Assembly: GCA_019746095.1 (NCBI GenBank)
Contig: JAIESL010000031.1
Span: 1-64,000, forward strand
Direction: 5' to 3'
DNA from: Caulobacteraceae bacterium
GTDB taxonomy: Bacteria; Pseudomonadota; Alphaproteobacteria; Caulobacterales; Caulobacteraceae
Length of the DNA: 64,000 nucleotides
Positions 63,944 to 64,000 of this stretch are shown piece by piece; position 1 is the first letter of the stretch; every line of letters starts with the position of its first letter. Under the pieces are notes generated by a model that ran no database searches, was not told the origin of the DNA, and saw nothing but the letters and a program-made list of their open reading frames with translations. Both the position numbers and the translations under genes were made by a program.

Positions 63944-64000
63944 AGTGGGTCTCGATCTCGACCTCGCCGCAGTGGGAGGGGGTGAGGATCACCTCCGGAT
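63933..64000 (-). CDS. C-terminal end of an upstream gene (partial)
   Basis: The minus-strand frame open to the window edge ends with ...EVILTPSHCGEVEIETHCAD and stop TGA at 63935-63933, overlapping the start of the adenylate-forming gene. The translated tail is well behaved but too short to assign. Comparable gene sets often carry an MBL-fold hydrolase here, which is only a suggestion. Confidence 0.5.
   Translation of the reverse strand, partial: PEVILTPSHCGEVEIETHCAD

Overview
The window is a GC-rich alphaproteobacterial chromosome segment, most likely Caulobacterales and Brevundimonas-like. The evidence is the ftsQ-ftsA-ftsZ block with GANTC and CtrA-like sites before ftsZ, the dgt / FtsN-like / nagZ / scpA / scpB order, the lgt-midA-pgeF operon, and the large TonB-dependent receptor with a Caulobacter-type promoter. 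Almost everything is single-copy housekeeping sequence. The exception is the left end, about 1-5,800, which has visibly lower GC and looks acquired.

Region by region. (1) 1-5,800, accessory: a P-loop ATPase with a C-terminal winged-helix-like region; then on the minus strand a tightly overlapping operon of an SF2-helicase-like protein, a small unknown protein and a HEAGH (M41-like) metalloprotease-like protein; an AT-rich control region with seven TGATC motifs spaced in rough multiples of 20 bp; and a MucR/Ros-type regulator. No integrase or transposase is visible. (2) 5,879-16,900, metabolic and repair genes: XRE regulator, aldo/keto reductase, hydrolase, DUF3297, M28 peptidase, tRNA-Leu(UAA) followed by a 220-bp palindromic repeat element, pyruvate kinase, an Nramp-related transporter, a D12-type adenine methyltransferase, rnhB and tag. 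(3) 16,955-20,158, a redox cassette: cytochrome c, then NADH-type flavin/[2Fe-2S] reductase, membrane cytochrome b-like protein and octaheme cytochrome c, the last three overlapping by 4 bp. (4) 20,171-26,718: ygfZ, a GT9 glycosyltransferase, a LytTR regulator with a membrane partner, a hydrolase, and the Ktr potassium system, in which ktrB is broken by a homopolymer frameshift.

(5) 26,803-31,797: erpA and dgt diverge; an FtsN-like SPOR protein, nagZ, scpA and scpB follow. (6) 32,116-44,220, division and envelope: murC, murB, ddl, ftsQ, ftsA, a separately transcribed TonB receptor, ftsZ and lpxC. Clear terminators follow ftsA, the receptor and ftsZ. (7) 44,234-55,400: pgeF-midA-lgt, ubiK-like, ybjN-like, proC, a two-component pair, ilvE, a DUF4349 lipoprotein, a nucleoside transporter and a GST. 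(8) 55,411-61,440: an overlapping six-gene operon of DUF4129, DUF4350, MoxR ATPase, DUF58, SpoIIM-like and RDD proteins. (9) 61,513-64,000: an ATP-grasp enzyme, an F390-synthetase/CapK-like adenylate-forming enzyme and the tail of a third gene, suggesting a small uncharacterised biosynthetic operon.

The most promising leads for something undescribed are the redox cassette, the helicase/HEAGH operon with its TGATC array, the edge ATP-grasp/adenylation operon, and the ktrB frameshift at a G8 tract.
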